Part shown: piece by piece, positions 42,028 to 50,150 of the stretch | Position numbering within the stretch: position 1 is the first letter of the stretch | Layout of the letters: the number at the start of each line of letters is the position of its first letter | DNA from: Arthrobacter sp. OV608 | GTDB lineage: Bacteria > Actinomycetota > Actinomycetes > Actinomycetales > Micrococcaceae | Direction: 5' to 3' | DNA: 64,000 nucleotides | NCBI GenBank assembly: GCA_900110595.1 | Contig: FOEZ01000005.1 | Location: 124,001 to 188,000 of the forward strand | Position numbers and translations under genes: made by a program | Notes under the pieces: model-generated | Seen by the model: only the letters and a program-made list of their open reading frames with translations | Databases searched by the model: none | What the model was told of the DNA's origin: nothing

Positions 42028-42068
42028 CCGGTGGCGCAGGAATACCGCGGATCTTCCTGCGCCACCGG
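42028..42068 (+). terminator. Terminator hairpin of polA
   Basis: A perfect 15-bp stem CCGGTGGCGCAGGAA (42028-42042) and TTCCTGCGCCACCGG (42054-42068) with an 11-nt loop, 12 nt after the stop codon. No T-tract follows. Confidence 0.65.
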
Positions 42069-42069
42069 C

Positions 42070-42115
42070 GGCCGCCAGCGCAACTGCCTGCGGACGCGTG
42101 TCGCTGCTGGCGGCC
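42070..42115. repeat. Second hairpin between polA and the acetyltransferase gene
   Basis: GGCCGCCAG (42070-42078) pairs with CTGGCGGCC (42107-42115). It directly follows the polA hairpin and lies just upstream of the TAGGCT box at 42132-42137, so it may reinforce termination. Confidence 0.45.
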
Positions 42116-42144
42116 CCGGGGCGTTATTGGCTAGGCTCGGGCGG

Positions 42145-43443
42145 GTGGCTGAACTGAGCGGTAACTACGAGATCCGGCGCTTCCCTGCGGTATCCGAGGG
42201 CAAGGACGGCTATGCGGAAGCATCCACCTGGCTCCGGGCCGTGGCCTTCGGGTTCCACGAATCCACCCGTACACCGGAACACGTGGCGAGGTCCCTGGCC
42301 ACCTACGAAGCCGACGGCCGGGTCCTGACCGGGGCCTACCAGACCGGAGAAGTGGCGCAATCGTCGCTGCCGGCGGACGTTCCGGTGGCCACCTTTGCCA
42401 CCTTTCGGAAAAGCCTCAACATCGGCTTCGGCCGCATGCTCGAAAGCCAGCTCGTCACGGCAGTGACCGTCCGTACCTCGCACCGGCGGCGCGGCCTGCT
42501 GCGCCGGATGATGAGTGAGGACCTGCGCCTGGCCAAGGAGGACGGCGTTGCGATGGCCGCCCTGACCGCCTCGGAAGGAACCATCTACGGCCGCTTCGGG
42601 TACGGCGTGGCCAGCTTCGAACGCAACGTCCACGTGGACACCACGGCCCGGTTCAGCGTGCGGCACCAGCCGGTGGGCAGTGTTGAGATCGCAGATCCCA
42701 AGGTACTGCTGGAACTTGCGCCGGAAATCTTCACTCGCGTCCATCGGCTCACGCCCGGCTCCATCAGCCGCCAGGACTGGTACCGGCAGCTGGCATCGGG
42801 GTCCCTCGGCAGGGATGGCAAGGAGGATCCTGCCATTAAGGTGGCCCTGCACTATTCAGCTGACGGAATTCCCGACGGCTACGTGTCCTACAAATTCCTG
42901 GGCTGGGAGACCGAGCCCTACACTGTGGAAGTGGTGGACCTCGTGGCCGCCGGAAACAGTGCCTACCTCGAACTCTGGCAGTTCCTCGGCGCCATCGACC
43001 TCGTGGAACGGGTCTCCTGGGCCGAAGCGCCCATGGATGACCCGCTGGCCTGGGCACTGACCGACCCCCGTTGCATCGATTCCCCGGACAGCCGGGACAT
43101 GCTGTGGCTTCGCATCCTGGACACCGTCCAGGCGCTGGAAGCCAGGCACTACCCGGCAGACGGCCGCCTGGTCCTCGAAGTCAACGACCCCCTCGGCCTC
43201 ACGGCGGGAACGTTCGCCTTCGACGCCGCCGGCGGCCAGGCCGCCGTCGAACGCCTCCCGGAAGGTGCCGCGGCCGACCTGTCCCTGGACATCTCCGCCC
43301 TGTCCTCGATCTACCTGGGCGCCGTCTGTCCGGTCACCCTGACGGCGGCGGGACGGATAGGGGAGAACACGCCCGGCTCGGCGCTGAAGGCCCGGCAGAT
43401 GTTCGCCGTTGAGCGGTCCATGCACTGCCTGACACACTTCTGA
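42145..43443 (+). CDS. GNAT acetyltransferase, Eis-like
   Basis: A 432-residue protein with the three-part build of Eis: an N-terminal GNAT domain (about 1-155) with the acetyl-CoA motif AVTVRTSHRRRGLLRRMM, a second GNAT-like domain (about 160-300), and a sterol-carrier-like C-terminal domain ending at the free carboxylate THF. Mycobacterial Eis acetylates aminoglycosides and proteins at lysine; here the substrate is unknown. GTG 42145 follows TAGGCT by 7 nt, so the message is probably leaderless. Confidence 0.87.
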   Translation: MAELSGNYEIRRFPAVSEGKDGYAEASTWLRAVAFGFHESTRTPEHVARSLATYEADGRVLTGAYQTGEVAQSSLPADVPVATFATFRKSLNIGFGRMLESQLVTAVTVRTSHRRRGLLRRMMSEDLRLAKEDGVAMAALTASEGTIYGRFGYGVASFERNVHVDTTARFSVRHQPVGSVEIADPKVLLELAPEIFTRVHRLTPGSISRQDWYRQLASGSLGRDGKEDPAIKVALHYSADGIPDGYVSYKFLGWETEPYTVEVVDLVAAGNSAYLELWQFLGAIDLVERVSWAEAPMDDPLAWALTDPRCIDSPDSRDMLWLRILDTVQALEARHYPADGRLVLEVNDPLGLTAGTFAFDAAGGQAAVERLPEGAAADLSLDISALSSIYLGAVCPVTLTAAGRIGENTPGSALKARQMFAVERSMHCLTHF

Positions 43444-43472
43444 CTCCACTCTGGACACAGAAACGGCCGCTT

Positions 43473-43502
43473 TTGACCCGTGTTGCGGGCAGCGACTAGA
43501 AT
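43473..43502 (+). promoter_or_regulatory. Promoter of rpsA
   Basis: TTGACC (43473-43478) and TAGAAT (43497-43502) with an 18-nt spacer form the clearest sigma-70-type promoter in the window. It gives a leader of about 150 nt before rpsA, long enough for regulation. Confidence 0.65.
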
Positions 43503-43657
43503 AAACGGGCGTGTGTTACGTGTGCATCGCTTAGGTTCGCATTTGAACGCCACGCAATCAGGATGACCCGGCAATCCGCCGCGCTCCGCCTCCAGGTCAG
43601 TACCCGGAAGTGGTGGTCACCTGACCGACTAACTATCCACAACGGAGCCCCTACTAC

Positions 43658-45133
43658 ATGACCATCACCTCCACCGAGAAGCCCGGTACCCCCGTAGTCG
43701 CCATTAACGACATCGGTACCGCTGAGGACTTCCTCGCAGCAGTCGACGCGACCATCAAGTACTTCAACGACGGAGATCTCGTCGAAGGTACCGTCGTCAA
43801 GGTCGACCGCGACGAAGTTCTGCTCGACATCGGTTACAAGACCGAAGGTGTCATCCCCTCCCGCGAGCTTTCCATCAAGCACGACGTTGATCCCGGAGAC
43901 GTTGTCTCCGTTGGCGATCAGGTCGAAGCCCTGGTGCTCACCAAGGAAGACAAAGAAGGCCGCCTGATCCTCTCCAAGAAGCGCGCTCAGTACGAGCGTG
44001 CCTGGGGCGACATCGAGAAGGTCAAGGAAGAAGACGGTGTTGTCACCGGTACCGTCATCGAGGTCGTCAAGGGTGGTCTTATCCTCGACATCGGCCTGCG
44101 CGGCTTCCTGCCCGCATCCCTCGTCGAGATGCGCCGTGTGCGCGACCTGGCTCCGTACATCGGCCAGCAGATCGAAGCCAAGATCATCGAGCTGGACAAG
44201 AACCGCAACAACGTGGTCCTGTCCCGCCGTGCATGGCTCGAGCAGACCCAGTCCGAGGTCCGCTCCACGTTCCTCAACAAGCTGGAAAAGGGCCAGGTCC
44301 GTCCCGGCGTCGTTTCCTCCATCGTCAACTTCGGTGCCTTCGTGGACCTGGGCGGCGTAGACGGTCTCGTCCACGTTTCCGAGCTGTCCTGGAAGCACAT
44401 CGACCACCCGTCCGAGGTTGTCGAAGTTGGCCAGGAAGTCACCGTCGAGGTTCTCGAAGTCGACCTGGACCGCGAGCGTGTTTCCCTGTCGCTCAAGGCT
44501 ACGCAGGAAGACCCGTGGCAGACCTTCGCCCGCACCCACGCCCTTGGCCAGGTTGTTCCGGGTAAGGTCACCAAGCTCGTTCCGTTCGGTGCGTTCGTTC
44601 GCGTCGAAGACGGCATCGAAGGCCTGGTCCACATCTCCGAGCTGGCTGTCCGCCACGTGGAGCTGGCAGAGCAGGTTGTCTCCGTTGGCGATGAACTGTT
44701 CGTCAAGGTCATCGACATCGACCTCGAGCGCCGCCGCATCTCGCTGTCCCTCAAGCAGGCCAACGAGGGCGTCGACGCCGACAGCACCGAATTCGATCCG
44801 GCTCTGTACGGCATGGCCGCAGAGTACGACGAAGAGGGCAACTACAAGTACCCCGAGGGCTTCGACCCCGAGTCCAACGAATGGCTCGAGGGCTACGAAG
44901 CACAGCGCGCCGCCTGGGAGCAGCAGTACGCTGACGCCCAGACCCGCTGGGAAGCACACAAGAAGCAGGTTGCCCAGCATGCTGCCGACGACGCTGCAGC
45001 TGCAACGTCCGGTGACAGCGATTCCGGCACCACCAGCTACTCCTCCGAGCCTGCTGCCACCGACACCGGTGCCGGCACCCTGGCTTCGGACGAGGCTCTT
45101 GCTGCTCTCCGCGAGAAGCTGACCGGCAACTAA
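43658..45133 (+). CDS. rpsA: 30S ribosomal protein S1
   Basis: A 491-residue protein with four S1 RNA-binding domains, at about 38-105 (GTVVKVDRDEVLLDIGYK), 123-190 (GTVIEVVKGGLILDIGLR), 208-276 (GVVSSIVNFGAFVDLGGV) and 293-363 (GKVTKLVPFGAFVRVEDG). The tail is acidic then Ser/Ala/Thr-rich. Four domains rather than the six of E. coli is normal for actinobacteria. S1 helps mRNA bind the 30S subunit. Codon use is strongly C-ending, fitting high expression. AACGGAGCC lies about 10 nt before the ATG. A strong terminator follows. Confidence 0.97.
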   Translation: MTITSTEKPGTPVVAINDIGTAEDFLAAVDATIKYFNDGDLVEGTVVKVDRDEVLLDIGYKTEGVIPSRELSIKHDVDPGDVVSVGDQVEALVLTKEDKEGRLILSKKRAQYERAWGDIEKVKEEDGVVTGTVIEVVKGGLILDIGLRGFLPASLVEMRRVRDLAPYIGQQIEAKIIELDKNRNNVVLSRRAWLEQTQSEVRSTFLNKLEKGQVRPGVVSSIVNFGAFVDLGGVDGLVHVSELSWKHIDHPSEVVEVGQEVTVEVLEVDLDRERVSLSLKATQEDPWQTFARTHALGQVVPGKVTKLVPFGAFVRVEDGIEGLVHISELAVRHVELAEQVVSVGDELFVKVIDIDLERRRISLSLKQANEGVDADSTEFDPALYGMAAEYDEEGNYKYPEGFDPESNEWLEGYEAQRAAWEQQYADAQTRWEAHKKQVAQHAADDAAAATSGDSDSGTTSYSSEPAATDTGAGTLASDEALAALREKLTGN

Positions 45134-45158
45134 TTGCCACCGGCCCTTTCCGGGCTGT

Positions 45159-45203
45159 AAACAACAGACCCCCTGCCTTCGGGCAGGGGGTCTGTTGTTT
45201 TAA
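45159..45203 (+). terminator. Rho-independent terminator of rpsA
   Basis: An 18-19-bp perfect stem with a TTCG loop (45178-45181): left arm ending ACCCCCTGCC (to 45177), right arm GGCAGGGGGTCTGTTGTT (45182-45199), then TTTA. This is the best terminator in the window. Confidence 0.92.
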
Positions 45204-45326
45204 CCAGTTTCTTCGCCGGCATATGCAACCCAAATGCGTAACTTTTGCTTGTCGCGGCTGTGGTGGCACCTGCCGTTATGGGGTTCGCCGCCAGGCCGGG
45301 CGAATAAATTCGGTCGGCCCGTTTCC

Positions 45327-45830
45327 CTAGAGCACGACGACGGCGCGTACTGTTCCGTCGTCGTCCGGAGTCAGCGTTGCCCCCGCCGCCGCCAGGAGAC
45401 GCTGCGCGCCAACGTTTCCGGCCAGGGTGCGGGCGGTCACTTCCGCCAAACCCGCCCGGCGCGCTTCGGCCAGGACCAGGCGGAGTGCTGCACTTCCGAT
45501 GCCACGGGACCGGAAGCTCCTGCCGAGCCAGATCCCCGTTTCCGCGCTTTTGCGGCCGTTGCCGGTATCCAAGCGTTTAAGCCGGATGGAACCGGCGGGG
45601 CTGCCGCCGGCGAGGATTGCCCAGGTCTTTTCGCCGGCTTCCCCGTCCAGGCCCTGTGTGGCGGCCCGGTGGTAGCTGAAGAACCATGCTGTCCTTTCCA
45701 GGTTCCAGCCCGGTCCGCCCAGCGGGGGAGCCACCTCGTCCGGGGAGGCGTCGCGCTTGGCCAGGTCCAAGAGTTGGTCCAAGACCACTTCGTCCACGTC
45801 CGCCAGGGACACGTCAGGAGAGCGGGACAT
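45327..45830 (-). CDS. GNAT family N-acetyltransferase (RimJ/RimL type)
   Basis: A 167-residue acetyltransferase. The acetyl-CoA site reads GIWLGRSFRSRGIGSAALRLVLAEA (about 97-121), and the ending AGNVGAQRLLAAAGATL is the usual beta-alpha turn. Its start lies 17 nt inside the end of the YigZ gene, so the two are expressed together. The substrate is unknown; RimJ-like enzymes acetylate protein N termini or small amines. It converges on rpsA, with the terminator between. Confidence 0.83.
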   Translation of the reverse strand: MSRSPDVSLADVDEVVLDQLLDLAKRDASPDEVAPPLGGPGWNLERTAWFFSYHRAATQGLDGEAGEKTWAILAGGSPAGSIRLKRLDTGNGRKSAETGIWLGRSFRSRGIGSAALRLVLAEARRAGLAEVTARTLAGNVGAQRLLAAAGATLTPDDDGTVRAVVVL

Positions 45831-46515
45831 CCACCCACTCCGTTCCCTCCGGGATGAGGATGGCGCTGCCGGCGGTCAACAATTGCAGGCGTTCCGCGGC
45901 GCCGGCGATGGTTCCTGCGTCATCCGGAACGGCCACGCGCAGGACCGTGTGCCGGGCCGCGTAGCTTGTTTCGGCCATCACAAAGCCGGCGGCGCGGAGG
46001 TCGTTTTCCAGCCGGCCGGCAGCAGTGTGCGGCACCTCGGCTGCGCAGATCCGCAGCCGGCTCCGGCGCACCATGGGCACCAGCGACAGCGCCGAGGAAA
46101 CCGACTCCGAGTATGCGCGGACCAGGCCGCCCGCCCCCAGCAGCACTCCGCCGAAGTAGCGTACGACGACGGCACTGACGTCGCTGAGGTCGGCCACCCC
46201 GGGTGCCGTTTCCCTTTTGGCCAGCGCCTCAAGCATGGGGATGCCTGCCGTCCCCGACGGCTCTCCGTCGTCATTGGAACGTTGGATATCCCGGTCCGGG
46301 CCAATAATGAAGGCCGAGCAGTGGTGCCGGGCATCGTGGAATTCGCGGCGGAGGCCGGCCACCAGGTCCCGTGCTGCTTCTTCTGTGGCGGCCCGGCGCA
46401 GGACAGTGATGAACCGGGACCGTTTGATCTCGATCTCGTGGCGGAAATCCGGGCCCGGAGCCAGTGTGGTGTAGGCCGCAGCCCTGCTCAGCCCGGTATC
46501 CACTGCTTCTGCCAC
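45814..46515 (-). CDS. YigZ/IMPACT family protein
   Basis: A 233-residue protein. The N-terminal UPF0029 domain (about 20-135) has the signature EIKRSRFITVL, HHCSAFIIGPDRDIQRSNDDGEPSGTAG and VVVRYFGGVLLGAGGLVRAYS. The C-terminal domain is ferredoxin-like. Relatives include IMPACT, a regulator of the eIF2 kinase GCN2, and bacterial YigZ of unknown function. GTG 46515 follows TAGACT by 6 nt, which indicates a leaderless message. Confidence 0.9.
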   Translation of the reverse strand: MAEAVDTGLSRAAAYTTLAPGPDFRHEIEIKRSRFITVLRRAATEEAARDLVAGLRREFHDARHHCSAFIIGPDRDIQRSNDDGEPSGTAGIPMLEALAKRETAPGVADLSDVSAVVVRYFGGVLLGAGGLVRAYSESVSSALSLVPMVRRSRLRICAAEVPHTAAGRLENDLRAAGFVMAETSYAARHTVLRVAVPDDAGTIAGAAERLQLLTAGSAILIPEGTEWVDVPLS

Positions 46516-46555
46516 CGCCCCAGTCTAGTCCCGGGCGCGGGCCGGTCAGCCGGGG

Positions 46556-47824
46556 TTACGAGCCAGCCATTTCACGGCGGCCGCGCCGGAGCGTCTTCGT
46601 CAGGGACAGCTTGCCGGTGTACTGGATGGAGCCGTAACGGAACAGGTGGACGGAAAAACGCAGCATCAGGATTCCGACGATGAACAGTTCGGCGATGACT
46701 ATGACCGACTCGACTGGACCCAAGGTGCCAAAACCGTTGCGGAGCATCGCGGTGACCGGAGCCGACAACGGAAAGTATGTGAAGGCCTGGACGATGGGGG
46801 AGGTGGGGTCGCTCAGGATCAGGCTGATCGCGTAGAACGGCACAAAGATCAGGGCCATCAGCGGGCCGAAGACCACGCCGGCTTCCTTGGCGTTGGGCAT
46901 CACAGCGCCGATGGCGCCCAGCACGGCCGTGAACAGCAGGAAGCCGCCCAACAGCAGCAGGGCTCCCACCAGCAGCGGTCCGGGTTCGAAGACCACATCG
47001 GAGAGGTCCACATCGGGCAGGGAGAGCCGGTCCCGGAAGAACACAAAGCCGATGATGATGGGCGCCAGGAACACCGAAATCTGCACGAGCCCCACCAGGA
47101 GCAGGGAGATGATCTTGCCCATGATGAGTGTGGTCGGGTTCAGGGTGGTGAGGATCATCTCCGTGACCCGGTTTTCCTTCTCCTCAAGGGTGCTGTTCAG
47201 CATCTGGTTGGAGAGCAGGATGACCATGACATAGAAGAGGACCAGGAACATCAGCGGCGGGACGGCAGCGCCAAAGCCTCCCGACGCCGCGCCGCCCCGG
47301 TAGGTCTCGGTATCCACCCGGACGTTCCCGCTTGCGGCCGCTGTGAGCTGTGGCGAGCCGATGTCCGCCTGCGCGGCGACCATCAGCAGTTGCTTTGCCA
47401 CGGCTTCGTACGTTCCGTTGGCGAACACGCCGCGATCCGCGCCGTAGACCTTTACCGACTCCGCGGCAGGGTCGGCGGGATAGGCGAAGTACGCGTCAAC
47501 CCGGCCTGACTTCACGTCCGCCACGGCCTGGGCCGGATCTGCCGCCCTGGCTCCACCTGCCGCCTGCGCCGCCGCTTCGGGGATGATGCCCGAGCCGTCC
47601 GTGTACACAAACGCCAGGGCGGCGTTCTTCTGGGCGTCGGCGCTGGCGCTGGTGGAGCTGTTGCTGACGAAAATCAGGGCGAAGACGATGGCCGTGACCA
47701 GGGGAATGGCGAGTGTGGCGATCCAGAAGCGCGGTTTCTTGGTGGTCCGGAAGAACTCAAAGCCCACCACGGTGCCAAGGTTGTGCCAGCGGAGCGGGGA
47801 ACGTTGTGCAGGTGCTGTGCCCAT
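46556..47824 (-). CDS. ABC transporter permease, ABC-2/NatB-like
   Basis: A 422-residue membrane subunit. The first segment is near residues 35-55, an extracytoplasmic domain spans about 56-170, and five more segments lie in 190-400. The stretch NSTLEEKENRVTEMILTTLNPTTLIMGKI is typical of NatB and related ABC-2 permeases. It starts 2 nt after the ATPase gene ends, so the two form one operon. NatAB exports sodium; drug or lipid export is equally possible here. Confidence 0.88.
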   Translation of the reverse strand: MGTAPAQRSPLRWHNLGTVVGFEFFRTTKKPRFWIATLAIPLVTAIVFALIFVSNSSTSASADAQKNAALAFVYTDGSGIIPEAAAQAAGGARAADPAQAVADVKSGRVDAYFAYPADPAAESVKVYGADRGVFANGTYEAVAKQLLMVAAQADIGSPQLTAAASGNVRVDTETYRGGAASGGFGAAVPPLMFLVLFYVMVILLSNQMLNSTLEEKENRVTEMILTTLNPTTLIMGKIISLLLVGLVQISVFLAPIIIGFVFFRDRLSLPDVDLSDVVFEPGPLLVGALLLLGGFLLFTAVLGAIGAVMPNAKEAGVVFGPLMALIFVPFYAISLILSDPTSPIVQAFTYFPLSAPVTAMLRNGFGTLGPVESVIVIAELFIVGILMLRFSVHLFRYGSIQYTGKLSLTKTLRRGRREMAGS

Positions 47825-47826
47825 GG

Positions 47827-48759
47827 TCAGGCCTCCACGGTCTGGTGCTGTTCACCGTAAACCCGGATGAAGATCTCTTCCAGGGAAACGCGGGCAGTGG
47901 TGAAGCTGGTGATGGCGGTGCCGCTGGTGACGAGCTCCCGCAGTACGGCGGCCTGGTCTGCGCCCGGGCGCGGAGCGAGTTCAGCGTACCCGCCGGTGTT
48001 CCGCACCACGTCGTACAGGGCCGACCGCGGCAGGACGCCGTCGTACCCCACGCGGTAGACCGTGCCGCCGAACTGTTCCTGCACATCGGTCACCGTGCCG
48101 TAGGCGCGCGACGTTCCGTCCTTAAGCAGGATCACCCGGTCGCAGAGCCGTTCCACTTCCTCCATTTGGTGCGTCACCATAATGACGGTGGCGCCGGCGA
48201 GCTTCTGTTCTTCGATGATGTCCATCAGCAGCCGCCGGTTCACGGGGTCGAAACCCTTGGTGGGCTCATCCAGGATGAGCAGCTCGGGATCGTTCATGAT
48301 GGTGACGCCGAGCTGGATCTTCTGCTGCTGCCCGCCGGAGAGTTTATCCAGGTTCGATGTTGCCTTGTCAGCGAGCTGGACGCGTTCCAGGTAGTCGAGC
48401 GACCACGCCCGCGCCTGTGCCTTGCCCAGGCCCTTGAGCCGGCCGAAGTAGACCATCACGTCCAGGACCGGTTCCTTTTTATAGAGGCCGCGTTCCTCCG
48501 GCAGGTAGCCCAGCCGTGCGCCGTCCGTCGGTTCAAAGGACTTCCCGCCAATGTGCAGGGTCCCGGCGGTGGGCTGGTAAATCCCCAGCAGAGCCCGCAG
48601 TGTGGTGGTCTTCCCCGACCCGTTGCTGCCAAGGAACCCGAAGGTCTCACCGGCGCGGACATCGAAGGACAGGTCCTTGATGACAGTATGGTCACCAAAA
48701 TCCATCCGGAAATCTTCGATATGAACCAGCGGCTCCCTGGCCGCACCCCCTGCAGTCAT
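47827..48759 (-). CDS. ABC transporter ATP-binding protein, NatA-like
   Basis: A 310-residue ABC ATPase. Walker A is GSNGSGKTT (about 44-52), the signature is LSGGQQQKIQ, Walker B is LLILDEPT and the switch His lies in VTHQMEEVERL. A C-terminal domain of about 90 residues follows, as in DrrA/NatA exporters. ATG 48759 has TAGGGT 6 nt upstream and no ribosome binding site, giving a leaderless start. It is divergent from coaE and coupled to the permease gene. Confidence 0.92.
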   Translation of the reverse strand: MTAGGAAREPLVHIEDFRMDFGDHTVIKDLSFDVRAGETFGFLGSNGSGKTTTLRALLGIYQPTAGTLHIGGKSFEPTDGARLGYLPEERGLYKKEPVLDVMVYFGRLKGLGKAQARAWSLDYLERVQLADKATSNLDKLSGGQQQKIQLGVTIMNDPELLILDEPTKGFDPVNRRLLMDIIEEQKLAGATVIMVTHQMEEVERLCDRVILLKDGTSRAYGTVTDVQEQFGGTVYRVGYDGVLPRSALYDVVRNTGGYAELAPRPGADQAAVLRELVTSGTAITSFTTARVSLEEIFIRVYGEQHQTVEA

Positions 48760-48765
48760 GACTTC

Positions 48766-48801
48766 ACCCTACCGTCCATTGCGGTGCAGTCCGTCTAGGG
48801 T
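48766..48801. promoter_or_regulatory. Divergent leaderless promoters, each with TAGGGT
   Basis: On the minus strand TAGGGT (48766-48771) ends 6 nt before the ABC ATPase ATG. On the plus strand TAGGGT (48796-48801) ends 6 nt before the coaE GTG. The whole gap between the start codons is 48 nt. Confidence 0.55.
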
Positions 48802-48807
48802 GGGAGG

Positions 48808-50028
48808 GTGCTGAAAATCGGGTTGACAGGCGGAATCGCATCCGGGAAGTCAGTGGCCGCATCGCGTCTTAGGGAGCGGGGGGCAGTGCTGGTGGATGCT
48901 GATGCGCTGGCGAGGGAAGTCGTGGAGCCCGGCACCGAAGGCCTCGAACGCATTGTCGCCGAGTTCGGCGTCGGGATGCTCGACGGCGGCGGGCGGCTCA
49001 ACCGGGCCAGGCTCGGCGAGGCGGTGTTCGGCAACCCGGAGCGCCTGGCTCTCCTGAACGGAATCGTGCACCCGCTGGTCCGGTCACGTGCGGCGGCCAT
49101 CGTGGCCGCGGCGGAGGAGGGCTCAGTGGTGGTGCAGGACATTCCGCTCCTAGTGGAGACCGGGCAGGGCAGCGACTTCCACCTCGTGGTGGTGGTGGAC
49201 GCACCCGAGGACGTCAGGCTGCAGCGGATGCTTGAACACCGGGGCATGACCACGGAGGCCGCCCGGTCGCGCATTGCAGCCCAGGCAACCCGGGAGGACA
49301 GGTTGGCCGCTGCCGACGTGGTCCTGCATAACTCCGGCAGCGTGCAGGGCCTCCTGGATCAGGTGGACCGGCTCTGGGACTCCCGGCTGGAGCCGTTCGC
49401 CCGGAACCTTGCCGAAGGAGTGCGCGCGAAACGGCACGGAGGACCAGTCCTGGTGCCCGCGGACCCGCTGTGGCCGCAGCAGGCGCAGCGGCTGATGGAC
49501 AGGATCGCCAAGGCCCTTCCCGTGGAGCAGCGGGACGCGGCGCGGCTGGATCACATCGGGTCCACCTCGGTTCCCGGCCTGGACGCCAAGGACGTCATCG
49601 ATCTGCAACTGACCGTGCCGGACATTCATGCCGCCGACGCCCTTGCTTCTGAGCTGGCGGCCGCAGGGTTCCCCGTGGTTCGCGGCATCAATGCCGACAC
49701 CCCGAAAGCCAGCCACCCGCACCGGGAAGACTGGCAAAAGCGCTTCCACGCCAATGCCGACCCCGGGCGGGACGTGAACCTCCACATTCGGGCCGAAGGC
49801 TCCGCCGGCTGGCGCTTTGCCCTGTGCTTCCGGGACTGGCTCCGCGCCGAGCCGGCAGCCGCCGCGGAATACCTGGCGGTGAAGCGTACGCTGGCGGCCG
49901 CCCACTCCGGTGACCGGTCCACAGCAGGCTACGCCGAGGCAAAGGAAGAGTGGTTCAACTCGGTCGAAGAAACCCTGGAACGGTGGGCCGAAAGCTCCCG
50001 CTGGCAGCCGCCGTCGTCCGGCTCCTAG
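48808..50028 (+). CDS. coaE: Dephospho-CoA kinase fused to a GrpB-like domain
   Basis: A 406-residue two-domain protein. The N-terminal part (1-200) is dephospho-CoA kinase, which makes the last step of coenzyme A synthesis: Walker A GGIASGKS (about 8-15), DADALAREVV and the lid region. The C-terminal part (about 215-400) is a GrpB/UPF0157 domain (DHIGSTSVPGLDAKDVIDLQL, HVNLHIR-type stretch NLHIRAEGS, FRDWLRAEP), of nucleotidyltransferase-like fold. The same fusion is known in Mycobacterium tuberculosis CoaE, where the second domain is thought to help folding. GTG 48808 has TAGGGT 6 nt upstream. Confidence 0.93.
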   Translation: MLKIGLTGGIASGKSVAASRLRERGAVLVDADALAREVVEPGTEGLERIVAEFGVGMLDGGGRLNRARLGEAVFGNPERLALLNGIVHPLVRSRAAAIVAAAEEGSVVVQDIPLLVETGQGSDFHLVVVVDAPEDVRLQRMLEHRGMTTEAARSRIAAQATREDRLAAADVVLHNSGSVQGLLDQVDRLWDSRLEPFARNLAEGVRAKRHGGPVLVPADPLWPQQAQRLMDRIAKALPVEQRDAARLDHIGSTSVPGLDAKDVIDLQLTVPDIHAADALASELAAAGFPVVRGINADTPKASHPHREDWQKRFHANADPGRDVNLHIRAEGSAGWRFALCFRDWLRAEPAAAAEYLAVKRTLAAAHSGDRSTAGYAEAKEEWFNSVEETLERWAESSRWQPPSSGS

Positions 50029-50138
50029 CCTGCCTGGAACCGTACCCGCCCGCCGTCGTACACGTCCTGAGGCCGGCCTGCAAACCGGCGCTTGTTCGCC
50101 CGTAACGGACTGGCCCTTCCAGTGTCGGTGCCCGGTTG

Positions 50139-50144
50139 TAGATT
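50139..50144 (+). promoter_or_regulatory. -10 box (TAGATT) of leaderless uvrB
   Basis: TAGATT ends 6 nt before ATG 50151, which lacks a ribosome binding site. No clear -35 box. Confidence 0.5.
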
Positions 50145-50150
50145 AGATCC

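Noticed and set aside
43496..44980. 494-residue minus-strand ORF opposite rpsA
   Set aside because: Leu/Val/Asp-rich mirror of S1 codons; no recognisable domain.
50085..50098. Possible LexA/SOS box upstream of uvrB (CGAACAAGCGCCGG on the minus strand)
   Set aside because: Only the CGAAC half matches well; the right half lacks GTTYG, and the site lies about 40 nt before the -10 box. Too weak to annotate.
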